From JBJXHG01 sp046160865 (lineage in GTDB: Bacteria; Planctomycetota; UBA1135; GCA-002686595): a DNA stretch of 57,608 bases. Position 1 is the stretch's first letter; the number at the start of each line of letters is the position of its first letter. The position numbers and the translations under genes were made by a program. The notes beneath the pieces are model-generated. The model had not been told where the DNA came from and ran no database searches. It was given only the letters and a program-made list of their open reading frames with translations. Shown here piece by piece: positions 41,487 to 50,214 of this stretch. The stretch lies in the NCBI GenBank assembly GCA_046160865.1, contig JBJXHG010000096.1, forward strand, positions 1 to 57,608, written 5' to 3'.

Positions 41487-44455
41487 AGAACGTCTTGATC
41501 CTCGGTTGTGGACGCAGTGGCACGAGCCTGGCCGCCGGACTGTTCTCCTCGACGCGTTGCTCGTACGGCGGCGTGCCGTATCCCGCGCGCGACAGCAATC
41601 CCAAGGGGTTCTTCGAGACGCACGAGGTGAACGGCGTCAACGAGCGCTTGCTCGCGACCGCGTTGCCGCGGCATCCGCGCTTGCGCGCGGGTCAGCGCTG
41701 GCTCGCGGAGTGCGCCCTCGACGCGCGCTTCACGGTCGAGGACGACGTGCTCGGCTGGATGCAGCGCCTCGCCGCGCGCACGCCGTTCGTCTTCAAGGAT
41801 CCGCGCCTGTGCTACACGCTGCCGGCCTGGCGCCTGGTCCTCACCGCTGACGCCGAGGCAGCGCACCTGTGCGTTTTCCGCGATCCTTCCGCGACCGCCG
41901 CGAGCATCGTGCGCGAGTGCGCGACGCAGGAGTACCTGAAGGACGTGCACATGAGCTACGAGCGCGCGCTCGCCGTGTGGACGTCGATGTACACGCACGT
42001 CCTGCAACGTCACGCGAGCATCGGCGACTGGCGTTTCGTGCACTACGAGCAGCTCTTCGAGAGCGAGACGCAGGCGGCGCTCGCCGAGTGGACCGGTGCG
42101 CGCCTCGACACGCGCTTTCCCGACCGTCGCTTCGACCGCACGACCTCCGAGCGGCCGGTCACCGACGACGCCGCGCAGCTGTACCGCGAGCTGTGCCAGC
42201 GTGCGAGCTTCGCACCGCAGCGACTGCCGCATGTCGTCGTTCCGCGTGCACCGGCGCCGGCGAGCGACGCGGCAGCGCAGCCGGAGTTCTCGGTGATCCT
42301 GTGCACGTACAACCGGCGCGAGATCCTCGCGCAGAGCCTCGCGAGCTTCGCACGGCAACGCGCGGCAGCGGGCTCGTTCGAGCTCGTCGTGGTGAACGAC
42401 GGCTCGACCGACGGCACGCGCGAGTTCCTCGACGGCCTCGTGCCGAGCGGCGTTCCGACGCGCATCCTGCACCGCGAGAACGGCGGACTGTCCGCGGCGC
42501 GCAACACGGGCATCGCCGCCGCGCGTGGCAAGCGCCTCCTGTTCGTCAACGACGACACGATCGCGTTCCCGGACTTGATCGAGCAGCACGGCGCGGCGCA
42601 CGCGCGGGCGGCTCGGCCGGTCGCGGTCCTCGGCACGTTCGAACAGCCGCTCGCAGCGCTCGACGGAGCGCTCATGCGCACGATCGAAGCGTCGGGACTC
42701 GTGTTCCGCTACTCCGACATGTGCTCCGGCGAGGAGTACGACGCGAACCGCTTCTGGACGTGCAACATCTCCGTCGACGCGGATGCCGTGCGCGCGGTCG
42801 GCGGTTTCGACGAGAGCTTCCGCCGCTACGGCGCCGAGGACATCGACCTCGGGATCCGGCTCGCGCAGCGTGGGATCCCCGTCGTCTACGACGCTTCTGC
42901 GCGCGCGCGGCACGAACATGTGCTCGACTTCGACCAGTTCCGGCGTCGTCAGGTCGTCTGCGCGCGCTCGTTCGTGCGCCTGTTCCGCAAGCACCCGCAC
43001 TGGCTCGATCACGCCGACTGGACGTGGGTGCGGTCGCGCGCGCTCGCCGATCTCGACACGTACGTTGCGCACCAGCACGCGCGCGTGCCGGAGCTCGAGC
43101 AGCGCGCGCGCGCGCTGTCGAGCATCGATCTCGGCGCGCTCGACGGCGCGCACGCACCGCTCGTGGGCTCAGTGTTGCGCGAGCTCGCGACGCTGCTCGA
43201 CGAGCTCAACCGCGTGTATTGGATGCAAGGTCTCGCCGACGGCTTGCGCGAGTTCGGGCTCGCGAGCTTCGGCGCGCTGCGGCCGGCGGCGAACGCGGGG
43301 CCTTTCGCTGCGCGCCAAGTCCGGACGCCGCGTTCGAGCGAGCTCGAGCGGATGCGGGACTTGGCGAGACACGGCGAATCGGTGCTCGCGACCGCGTCCG
43401 CCATCCGCTTCCTGGCCTCGGTGTCGGAAGCGCTGACGGCGACCCGCGACACGCACGACGAGGTGTTGAGCCAGCTGTACGCCGACGGCTTGTCGGATCT
43501 CTCCGTGCTGCGCTTCACGGATGGCGATCACGATGGAAGCCTGGCATGCGTGGACGAAGCGTTGCGCGTGTGTCCACAGCACGAGCTCGCGCGCGCGAAT
43601 CGTGCCGACGTGCTCGCCGCCGCGCAGCGGCGGAAGCCGCGCTGGGCCGACACGCCGGAAGGCGGGCTCAGCGGGCCGACCGAGCTCTCTCCGTGGGTCG
43701 CGCAAGCGCTCGAGATCGCCGAGCAGCGCGTCGGACTGCGCGGTCGCGACGTGGTCGAAATCGGCGGCGCGATCCCGGAGTCCGCGGCGCGCAAGACCGG
43801 CGCACGGCGCTGGGCGTCGGGTTACCTGGAAGCCGAACCGTACGCATCCGACTTCTACCAGCGCGGTCGCGTCGACTGCCGCGAGCTGCCGTACGCCGAT
43901 GCGTCGTTCGACGTCGCGTTCTCGAGCGCGGCCTTCGAACACGTGCACGAGCTCGACCGAGCCTTCGCCGAGATCCGGCGCGTGCTGCGACCGGGCGGCG
44001 CGCTCGTCACGAACTTCGCGCCGATCTGGTCGTGCGCGGTCGGCCACCATCTCTGGAGCACCGACGGCGCCGGTCGCCGGATCATGTTCATGGATCCGGT
44101 GATCCCGTTGTGGGGGCATCTCTTGCTCGCGGAGGAAGAGCTGCGCTGGTATCTCGCGCTCGTGATCGGCGCCGAAGCCGCGGCGCACGCGACGCAGTAC
44201 GTCTACCACCATCCGTGCTTGAATCGCGTGTTCGAAGGCGAGTTCCAGCGCGTGTTCGAACGCGCGGGTTTCGCCGAGGTCGACATGCAGCGTCAACCTG
44301 TGTGGGGGAGCGATCATGTGCCGAGCGCGTTGCTCGCGGAGGAGCTCGAGCGGCTGCACCCCGGCGGAGGCGACTTCGCGACGCCGGGTTTTCGCGGCGT
44401 GATGCGCAGCGAGGCGCGCGTGCTCGCGACGAGCGCGCGGGGAGGTGCGCGATGA
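41483..44455 (+). CDS. Sulfotransferase - GT2 glycosyltransferase - methyltransferase fusion
   Basis: A 990-residue soluble protein with three enzyme domains. Residues 1-250 form a sulfotransferase: the 5'-phosphosulfate loop GCGRSGTSLAAGLF near residue 8, and the 3'-phosphate motif CVFRDPSATAASIV near 129. Residues about 268-500 are a GT2 domain (FSVILCTYNRREILAQSL, VVVNDGSTDGT, FVNDDTIAFP, AVGGFDESFRRYGAEDIDLG). A helical linker follows. Residues about 735-970 form a SAM methyltransferase of type 11 (GRDVVEIGGAIPES, LPYADASFDVAFSSAAFEHVHEL, EIRRVLRPGGALV), whose nucleotide loop is GG rather than G-x-G-x-G. All frames are continuous across domain joins, so it is one gene. It overlaps both neighbours by 4 bp. 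Confidence 0.85.
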   Translation: MKNVLILGCGRSGTSLAAGLFSSTRCSYGGVPYPARDSNPKGFFETHEVNGVNERLLATALPRHPRLRAGQRWLAECALDARFTVEDDVLGWMQRLAARTPFVFKDPRLCYTLPAWRLVLTADAEAAHLCVFRDPSATAASIVRECATQEYLKDVHMSYERALAVWTSMYTHVLQRHASIGDWRFVHYEQLFESETQAALAEWTGARLDTRFPDRRFDRTTSERPVTDDAAQLYRELCQRASFAPQRLPHVVVPRAPAPASDAAAQPEFSVILCTYNRREILAQSLASFARQRAAAGSFELVVVNDGSTDGTREFLDGLVPSGVPTRILHRENGGLSAARNTGIAAARGKRLLFVNDDTIAFPDLIEQHGAAHARAARPVAVLGTFEQPLAALDGALMRTIEASGLVFRYSDMCSGEEYDANRFWTCNISVDADAVRAVGGFDESFRRYGAEDIDLGIRLAQRGIPVVYDASARARHEHVLDFDQFRRRQVVCARSFVRLFRKHPHWLDHADWTWVRSRALADLDTYVAHQHARVPELEQRARALSSIDLGALDGAHAPLVGSVLRELATLLDELNRVYWMQGLADGLREFGLASFGALRPAANAGPFAARQVRTPRSSELERMRDLARHGESVLATASAIRFLASVSEALTATRDTHDEVLSQLYADGLSDLSVLRFTDGDHDGSLACVDEALRVCPQHELARANRADVLAAAQRRKPRWADTPEGGLSGPTELSPWVAQALEIAEQRVGLRGRDVVEIGGAIPESAARKTGARRWASGYLEAEPYASDFYQRGRVDCRELPYADASFDVAFSSAAFEHVHELDRAFAEIRRVLRPGGALVTNFAPIWSCAVGHHLWSTDGAGRRIMFMDPVIPLWGHLLLAEEELRWYLALVIGAEAAAHATQYVYHHPCLNRVFEGEFQRVFERAGFAEVDMQRQPVWGSDHVPSALLAEELERLHPGGGDFATPGFRGVMRSEARVLATSARGGAR

Positions 44456-46347
44456 CGTCCTCGCAGCCGATCGCCGGCACGTCGTGGAGCGAGGGCGAGC
44501 GCGCGGCGCTCGCCGAGCTCGCGGCTGACGGTCCGCTCTCAATGCTCGTGGTGTACGACCACGTGCCGCGCCCCGACGCCGCCGGCGCCGACTTGCGACT
44601 GTTCCAGATCGTCGAGTTCCTCGCGCGTGCGGGGCACCGCTTGACGTTCCTCGCGCGCAGCGGCGTGTCGCAAGGTGCTACCGAGCGCCACGTGCGCGCG
44701 CTGACGGAGCTCGGGGTCGAGTTGCTCGGCCCGGACCCCGACCGCGTGCTGTGGGAGCGCGTCGACGCACCGAAGCTCGACGTCGAGGCGCTCTTGCGCG
44801 AGCGCGCGTTCGATCTCGCCGTGCTGTACCAGTACTTCTGGGTCGGCATCGGCGTCGCCGAGCAGTACGAGCCGCTCCTGCGCGCCGTCTCGCCGACCAC
44901 GCGCGTGCTGTTGCTCTCCGACGACGTGCACTGGTTGCGCGAGTTCCGCCGTGCCGAGCAGAGCGGCGTGCGTGCCGACGTCGAGCGCGCGCGCGGGCTG
45001 CGCGCGAAGGAGCTCGAAACCTATCGCCGTGCGGATCTCGTGCTGACGATCACGCGCGAGGACGCCGCGCGGATGGAAGCCGACCTGCCCGGGCTCGCGC
45101 CACAGCTCGTGCACTTCTGCCAGGACGAGATCCCGAGCGCGGTCGCGCCGTTCGCGCAGCGCAGCGGGCTCTTGTTCCTCGGATCCGGTCACAACGACGC
45201 CAACGTGCAAGCGGTGCATTGGTTCGTGCGCGAGGTGCTGCCGCACGTGCGCGCCGAACTGCCGGACATCGAGCTCTCGATCGTCGGTGAGCCGCCCGCG
45301 CGCGGCTGGCGCTGCGAGCACGCACCGGGTGTGCGCGTGCTCGGCCGTGCGGACGCGTTGGAGGAGCACCTCGACCGTGCACGCGTGTTCGTCTCGCCGA
45401 TCACGTACGGCACGGGCTTGAAGACGAAGAACGTCCAGGCGCTCGGCCGCGGGCTGCCGATCGTGCTGTCGTCGATCAGCGCCGAGGGCATGGAGCTCTC
45501 CGCGGACGCCGGCGGCGATGCCGTCGCGCTCGTGCGCGACGACGCGCGTGCGTTCGCCGACGCGGTGGTGAGTCTCGCGCGCGACGAACGGCGCTGGACC
45601 TCGCTGTCACAGCGGTCGATCGCGCACGCGCACGCGCACTTCTCGCGCGCGCACACGATTCGCGATCTCGCGCGCGTCGTCGTGCGTGCGCGTACGCGAC
45701 CTCCGTCCGCGCACGCGAGCGCCGAGTACGGCGTCGGCTTGCGCGTCCAGACGCAGCTCCCCGAGCACTTCGCGAACGGTCGAGCGAAGCATCGCACGGC
45801 CGCGCACCTCGAGCTCGCGCGACGCTGGCGCGAAGCCGGTCGCCTCGACGATGCGAAGCAGGAGCTGCGCAACGCGTTCTGCGAGCTGTGCTGTCTCCCG
45901 CCCGACGCGCGCGTCTTCGCGCAGCTGCACCTCCTCTTGAGTGTCGTCTATCTCACCGGTGGCGAGATGGACGAGGCCGCCGCCGCCGCCCGCGAAGCGC
46001 TCGCGCTCGTGCCGGACATGGGGGATGAGGATCGGCGCGTGCTCGAGTCGGTGCTCGCCACCGCGCGTGCGCGCGACGCGACGCGGCCGACGAGCGCGGA
46101 TCGGCTGTCCGAGAGCAAGCGTGCGTATCTTGCTGGCGATCTCGAGCGCGCCGCCGAAGGCGTGCTCGCGGTCCTGCGCGAGGACGAGCGCTGCGCCGAT
46201 GCGTGGAACAGCCTCGGCGTGTTCCTGTGTGCGCTCGGCGATCGAGCCGATGCACAGGGCGCGTTCGAGCGCGCGCTATCGATCGAGCCGGAGAACGCGG
46301 ATGCCCGTGCGAACCTGGACGAGCTGCTCGCCGCGGCCTCGCGCTGA
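44452..46347 (+). CDS. GT4-type glycosyltransferase with C-terminal TPR domain
   Basis: A 631-residue protein. Residues about 28-400 form a GT-B glycosyltransferase: an N-terminal Rossmann half (MLVVYDHVPRPDAAGADLRL, the ADLR/GG loop) and a C-terminal half with FLGSGHNDANVQAVHWFV, VRVLGRADALEEHLDRARVFVSP and the nucleotide-sugar site GTGLKTKNVQALGRGLP. The remainder (about 440-630) has TPR-like helices, ending with ADAWNSLGVFLCALGDRADA and AFERALSIEPENADARANL. It is the last of three overlapping genes that appear to build one complex glycan. No signal or membrane segment was found. Confidence 0.84.
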   Translation: MTSSQPIAGTSWSEGERAALAELAADGPLSMLVVYDHVPRPDAAGADLRLFQIVEFLARAGHRLTFLARSGVSQGATERHVRALTELGVELLGPDPDRVLWERVDAPKLDVEALLRERAFDLAVLYQYFWVGIGVAEQYEPLLRAVSPTTRVLLLSDDVHWLREFRRAEQSGVRADVERARGLRAKELETYRRADLVLTITREDAARMEADLPGLAPQLVHFCQDEIPSAVAPFAQRSGLLFLGSGHNDANVQAVHWFVREVLPHVRAELPDIELSIVGEPPARGWRCEHAPGVRVLGRADALEEHLDRARVFVSPITYGTGLKTKNVQALGRGLPIVLSSISAEGMELSADAGGDAVALVRDDARAFADAVVSLARDERRWTSLSQRSIAHAHAHFSRAHTIRDLARVVVRARTRPPSAHASAEYGVGLRVQTQLPEHFANGRAKHRTAAHLELARRWREAGRLDDAKQELRNAFCELCCLPPDARVFAQLHLLLSVVYLTGGEMDEAAAAAREALALVPDMGDEDRRVLESVLATARARDATRPTSADRLSESKRAYLAGDLERAAEGVLAVLREDERCADAWNSLGVFLCALGDRADAQGAFERALSIEPENADARANLDELLAAASR

Positions 46348-46404
46348 GTCGTCGGTCTTCGCTCGTCGACGCCGGGACGTAGCTCGCGCGAGCGCGTCCG
46401 CCTG

Positions 46405-46567
46405 AGAGCACGTCCTAAAACCTCGCCGCGGCCCGAGGGCGAGCGAGCCGATGCGGCGCAAGGAGAGCCGACGATGTGTATTGACGAAGAAATACGCAGA
46501 GGAGGTTCGACGCCGCGCCGCGGCGGCGCAGCCGCCCGAAGCCCGGCGAAGTTTTAGGACGTGCTCT
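46405..46567. mobile_element. 163-bp MITE-like element with 17-bp perfect terminal inverted repeats
   Basis: The ends are AGAGCACGTCCTAAAAC (46405-46421) and its exact complement at 46551-46567; complementarity continues imperfectly inward (CTCGCCG against TTCGCCG). The inside holds a less G+C-rich core near 46470-46500 with no supported gene. No flanking direct repeat is evident. The frame of the downstream lipoprotein gene is open through part of it, but the signal peptide starts after it. No transposase is present in the window. Confidence 0.65.
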
Positions 46568-46582
46568 AAGCTCATCGCCCGC

Positions 46583-47506
46583 ATGCGAGCGTGCCTCCCG
46601 CTCAGCGCTCTCGGACTCGCGACGATCGTCGCCGCGTGCTCCCGCTCCCGCCCGTGGACAGACGTCGGCGTGGCGCGGCTCCACCTCACGGAGCCCGTCG
46701 TCGTCGAGCTCGTGCCGAATCGCTTGCCGGTCGTGCTCGTCTCGTTCGACGGCGGACCGCCCGTGCCGTGCCTCGTCGACTGTGGTGCCGAGAAGTCGTT
46801 CCTCGACGCGGATGCGGCCGAAAGGCTCGGAGTGAAGCTCGGTGACTACGCGCAGCCGTTCACGGTGCGCGGCGTCGACGGACACGAGTCGCGCGTGCAC
46901 CGCTGTGCGTATGTGCGGCGGGTGGAGCTCGGCGCGTTGCTCGTCGAGGACTGCTACATCCCACTGCTCGAGAGCGATCTCTTCGACGTGCAGAACGTCG
47001 GTGGCCTGCTCGGGCAAGACGTGCTCGCTCGCTTTCCGTTCGTGATCGACGTGCAACGCGGCAAGCTCCATCTCTTGCCGCCGGACATGCGTCGCACGGG
47101 AATCGAGACGTATCTCGGCGCGGCCGACATCGGACGCGGCGATTGGGTGATCGCGACGGCCGACTTTCGCCCGTGCCCGTTCTTGACGCTCGACGTGGAA
47201 GGCGTCGGCGAGCTCGAGATCGAGGTCGACACGGGAGCGGGCATGATGTGTTTACCGGAGCGCGTGATCGACGCGCTCGCACTGACGCCCGTCGGAGTTG
47301 GCGAGGCACCGTCGCTCGCGGGCCCGAAGCAGGTGCGGACGTACTTGCTCGAGAACTTCGGTCTGTTCGGCACGCGCATCCGCACCGAGGTCCAAGCCAT
47401 CCGGGACGAGCACGGCTTGCTCGGCATGGACGTGCTCGGAGGTTTCGTGCTCGTGCTGAACGCGCCGGAAAAGACGGTGTGGCTGCACCGGCGGACGACG
47501 CGATGA
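46583..47506 (+). CDS. Lipoprotein with two retropepsin-like aspartyl protease domains
   Basis: A 307-residue lipoprotein (signal ending VAAC, lipidated C19). Two copies of a retropepsin-like fold follow. The first has VDCGAEKSFLDADAAERLG with D66-C67-G68, and LLGQDVLARFPFVID as the psi-loop/flap partner. The second has VDTGAGMMCLPERVIDAL with canonical D216-T-G, and LLGMDVLGGFVLVLN. Two lobes in one chain are the arrangement of a pseudo-dimeric aspartic protease, with Cys replacing the Ser/Thr of one active-site triad. A protease role at the envelope is inferred. The in-frame upstream extension crosses the MITE-like element and was left out. Its stop overlaps the next gene. Confidence 0.75.
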   Translation: MRACLPLSALGLATIVAACSRSRPWTDVGVARLHLTEPVVVELVPNRLPVVLVSFDGGPPVPCLVDCGAEKSFLDADAAERLGVKLGDYAQPFTVRGVDGHESRVHRCAYVRRVELGALLVEDCYIPLLESDLFDVQNVGGLLGQDVLARFPFVIDVQRGKLHLLPPDMRRTGIETYLGAADIGRGDWVIATADFRPCPFLTLDVEGVGELEIEVDTGAGMMCLPERVIDALALTPVGVGEAPSLAGPKQVRTYLLENFGLFGTRIRTEVQAIRDEHGLLGMDVLGGFVLVLNAPEKTVWLHRRTTR

Positions 47507-48000
47507 TGTGGACACTGATCGTGCTCGGGCTCGTGCCGTGCGTGCCGCTGATCTGGTGCACGTGGCGATTCGTGCGCCGACCGCGCGCCCCGCGCTTCGT
47601 TGGCCGCCTCGGGCAGGCGGTCGGGCTGCTCGCGTTGTGGACGTGGGTCGCGGTCGTCGCGCAGCTCGTGTACCTGGTCGTGAAGCAATCGAGCCTCAGC
47701 GTGCTCGACGCGCTCGCGACGACGACGTTCTCCTGGTGGGTGCTGCTCGGCGGCGCGAGCGTGCAAGCGGTCTTCGAAGAGACGGCCAAGGACGTCACCG
47801 GTCACCGCCAGTGGACGATGATCGACAACTGGCACTACTACGTGGCGCTGACGGCGGTCCAGACCCTCGTGCTCGCGGCGATCTTGGCGTGGCGCTGGAA
47901 AAAGCCGCGCAAGCGCTTCGATCCCGCCGTCGTCGCCGTCGTCGTGCTCGTCGTAGGCAACGCGCTCGCGGGGATCACGTGGCCGTGGTGGGGGACGTGA
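47503..48000 (+). CDS. Small polytopic membrane protein, unknown function
   Basis: A 165-residue protein with four or five hydrophobic segments: about 3-20, 38-60, 72-90, 105-125 and 137-155. The segments are Trp-rich (TFSWWVLLGG, ITWPWWG). A short polar loop EETAKDVTGHRQWTM lies between the third and fourth. I do not recognise a family. It is coupled by a 4-bp overlap to the aspartyl-protease-like lipoprotein, suggesting a joint envelope function. It ends before a convergent gmd gene. Confidence 0.65.
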   Translation: MMWTLIVLGLVPCVPLIWCTWRFVRRPRAPRFVGRLGQAVGLLALWTWVAVVAQLVYLVVKQSSLSVLDALATTTFSWWVLLGGASVQAVFEETAKDVTGHRQWTMIDNWHYYVALTAVQTLVLAAILAWRWKKPRKRFDPAVVAVVVLVVGNALAGITWPWWGT

Positions 48001-48080
48001 GCGGCGCACCGCGCGGCTCGATGCGTCGAGACCGCAGCTGAAGCGAAGGCCTCTGAGTAGCGTTCGCCCCACCGATGGAA

Positions 48081-48109
48081 GAGAACTTCGCGCCAAGCGC
48101 GAAGTTCTC
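48081..48109. terminator. Perfect 13-bp hairpin between convergent genes, followed by a 15-bp direct repeat
   Basis: GAGAACTTCGCGC (48081-48093) pairs exactly with 48097-48109 across a CAA loop. Directly after it, TCTCGGGCGCGAA occurs twice in tandem (48106-48118 and 48121-48133), just before the gmd stop. The position suits a two-way transcription stop, though there is no T-run. Confidence 0.45.
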
Positions 48110-48137
48110 GGGCGCGAAGATCTCGGGCGCGAAAAGC

Positions 48138-49181
48138 TCAGCGATATCCGAGGCGCGGCTCGACTTCGTGTCCGGCGGAACGCAACACGAGCTCGCGCTC
48201 GGCGAGCTTCAAGTCGCTCGCGATCATCATCGAGGCCAGCGCTCCAACGCTCGTCTTCGGCTCCCAGCCGAGCACGCGTCGCGCCTTGGTCGGATCGCCT
48301 TCGAGGTGATAGACCTCGGCGGGCCTGAAGTAGCGCGGGTCGCTCGTGACGTACTTGCGCCAGTCGAGATCCAGCTCGCCAAAGGACATGTCGAGGAACT
48401 CGCGCAAGCTGATCGACGTGCCGGTAGCGACCACGAAGTCGCCCGGCTCGTCCTGTTGGAGCATGCGCCACATCGCTTCGACGTAGTCGCCGGCGAAGCC
48501 CCAATCGCGGCGCGTGTCGAGGTTGCCGAGCACGAGCTTGTCCTGGAGTCCGAGCTTGATACGCGTCGCGGCGCGCGTGATCTTGCGCGTGACGAAGTTC
48601 TCGCCGCGGCGCGGGCTCTCGTGATTGAACAAGATGCCGCTGCAGGCGAAGAGGCCGTAGCTCTCGCGGTGGTTGACGACTTGATGGTGCGCGAACACTT
48701 TCGCGCATGCGTACGGCGAGCGCGGCTGGAAGCGCGTCGTCTCGCTCTGCTTCGGCGGCGCAGAGCCGAACATCTCGCTCGAGCTCGCCTGATAGAAGCG
48801 CACTTGTTTGCCGTGGTTCTTCTGGAAGCCGCGGATCGCTTCGAGCAGACGGATCACGCCGACCGCGGTGACATCGACGGTGTACTCGGGCTGGTCGAAG
48901 CTGATCCGCACGTGGCTCTGCGCGGCGAGGTTGTAGAGCTCGTCGGGCTCGACGTCCTCCACCAGGTTGCGCAGCGCGCCCGCGTCCGACAGATCGCCGT
49001 AGTGCAACTCGAGGTTCGGGTGCGGCGTCTCGCCGACGTGCAAGTGATCGATGCGATCGGTGTTGAAGAGCGAGGAGCGGCGCACGAGGCCGTGGACGCG
49101 ATAGCCCTTCTCGAGGAGCAGCTCGGCGAGGTAGCTCCCGTCCTGCCCTGTGATGCCGGTGATCAGTGCGGTCTTCGACAT
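48138..49181 (-). CDS. gmd: GDP-mannose 4,6-dehydratase
   Basis: A 347-residue Gmd converting GDP-mannose to GDP-4-keto-6-deoxymannose. Motifs are ALITGITGQDGSYLAELLL, VHGLVRRSSLFNTDRI, YNLAAQSHVRISFDQPEYT, QASSSEMFGSAP (catalytic Thr position as Ser) and YACAK (Tyr-Lys). GILFNHESPRRGENFVTRKI and LGNLDTRRDWGFAGDYVEAMW are diagnostic of Gmd. The gene follows a reductase-like gene by 46 bp on the same strand, so the pair could make GDP-rhamnose or a related 6-deoxyhexose. Confidence 0.95.
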   Translation of the reverse strand: MSKTALITGITGQDGSYLAELLLEKGYRVHGLVRRSSLFNTDRIDHLHVGETPHPNLELHYGDLSDAGALRNLVEDVEPDELYNLAAQSHVRISFDQPEYTVDVTAVGVIRLLEAIRGFQKNHGKQVRFYQASSSEMFGSAPPKQSETTRFQPRSPYACAKVFAHHQVVNHRESYGLFACSGILFNHESPRRGENFVTRKITRAATRIKLGLQDKLVLGNLDTRRDWGFAGDYVEAMWRMLQQDEPGDFVVATGTSISLREFLDMSFGELDLDWRKYVTSDPRYFRPAEVYHLEGDPTKARRVLGWEPKTSVGALASMMIASDLKLAERELVLRSAGHEVEPRLGYR

Positions 49182-49227
49182 AGGAAGGATGCTTCGGAAG
49201 GAGCGGGTTTTTCCTGTAGCTTCGGAT

Positions 49228-50139
49228 TCAGCGCGGCGTGCTGCCGGACGCCGCCGTCGCACCGGCGATCCAATCGAGTGTCGCGTCGAAGGAGTAGAGC
49301 GGCTTCCAGTCGCACGCCGCGCGTAGCTTGTCGGACACGCCGCACAAGGGCGGCGGGGGAGCCGACGCGAACGTGAGCGGCTCCGACGCGCCGAGCCGCT
49401 GCATGAGGCCGCGGGCGAGCTCCGAAACGGTGCGAGGCGTGCCGCTGCACACGTTCCACGCGCTGCCCGCCGGCGCCCGCACGCGCAGGAGTGCCGCGAT
49501 CGCGCGCGCTCCGTCGCGCGCATCGAGCACGTCGATGCGGCTGTCGCCGCCGCGCAAGGCGACGGTTCCGTTCCCGGCGCGGATCGACTGCACGAGGTCC
49601 GGCACGAGCAAGCCCGGCGGCATGCCGGGACCGATCTGATTGAAGAGGCGTGCGATCTGCACGTCGAGCTCACGCGTGTGGAAGCGGCCCCACACCTCGC
49701 ACAGTTCTTTGGCGATGCCGTACGCGCTGGTCGCGCCGAGCGGTGCGTCCTCGCGGAGCGGAGCGGTCGCGGGCGCGTACACGCGCGCACTCGACAGGAA
49801 GACGACACGCAGGCCCGGGCGCACGCGCTTCAAGTGCTCGAGCGCGCTGCGCCACAGCGCGACGTTGCGCTCGACCTCGCGCTCGTCCCAGTGCGCACCC
49901 GGAACCGAACGGCCGGCGAGGAAGATGGCCGCGTCCCACGGGCCGCAAAACTCGGCGTAGCTCTCCGGCCGCGCGAGGTCCGCCGTGCGCTGCACGACGC
50001 GCGCGCCGCGTTCGTCGTCGTGAGGCGCGACCGGCGGCGGAGTGCGGCTCCAGCCCTCGACGTCGTCGCCCGCCGCGAGCAGCGCGTGCGTCAGATGACG
50101 CCCGAGGAATCCGGAAGCACCGAGGAGCAGCACGCGCAC
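49228..50139 (-). CDS. NAD(P)-dependent epimerase/reductase (Rmd-like)
   Basis: A 303-residue extended SDR. It has LLLGASGFLGRHLTHALL, VVFLSSARVYAP with the catalytic Ser, and YGIAK with Tyr-Lys. IARLFNQIGPGMPPGLLVPDLVQSI resembles the FNHxGPGQ segment of GDP-6-deoxy-4-keto-mannose reductases (Rmd). Its position directly upstream of gmd supports reduction of the Gmd product to GDP-D-rhamnose, though a fucose synthase-like or other epimerase role is possible. The start is GTG at 50139, 75 bp after the kinase-like gene on the same strand. Confidence 0.72.
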   Translation of the reverse strand: MRVLLLGASGFLGRHLTHALLAAGDDVEGWSRTPPPVAPHDDERGARVVQRTADLARPESYAEFCGPWDAAIFLAGRSVPGAHWDEREVERNVALWRSALEHLKRVRPGLRVVFLSSARVYAPATAPLREDAPLGATSAYGIAKELCEVWGRFHTRELDVQIARLFNQIGPGMPPGLLVPDLVQSIRAGNGTVALRGGDSRIDVLDARDGARAIAALLRVRAPAGSAWNVCSGTPRTVSELARGLMQRLGASEPLTFASAPPPPLCGVSDKLRAACDWKPLYSFDATLDWIAGATAASGSTPR

Positions 50140-50214
50140 GCGCGGTTATCTACCACAGGGCGGCCCGACCACGCATCTGGGAGATGCGGGCGAGCCCGAC
50201 AGCGCGCGCGCCGC

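Noticed and set aside
46451..46582. Longer N-terminus for the aspartyl-protease-like lipoprotein
   Set aside because: The extension is read from the MITE-like element and would bury the lipoprotein signal that starts at 46583.
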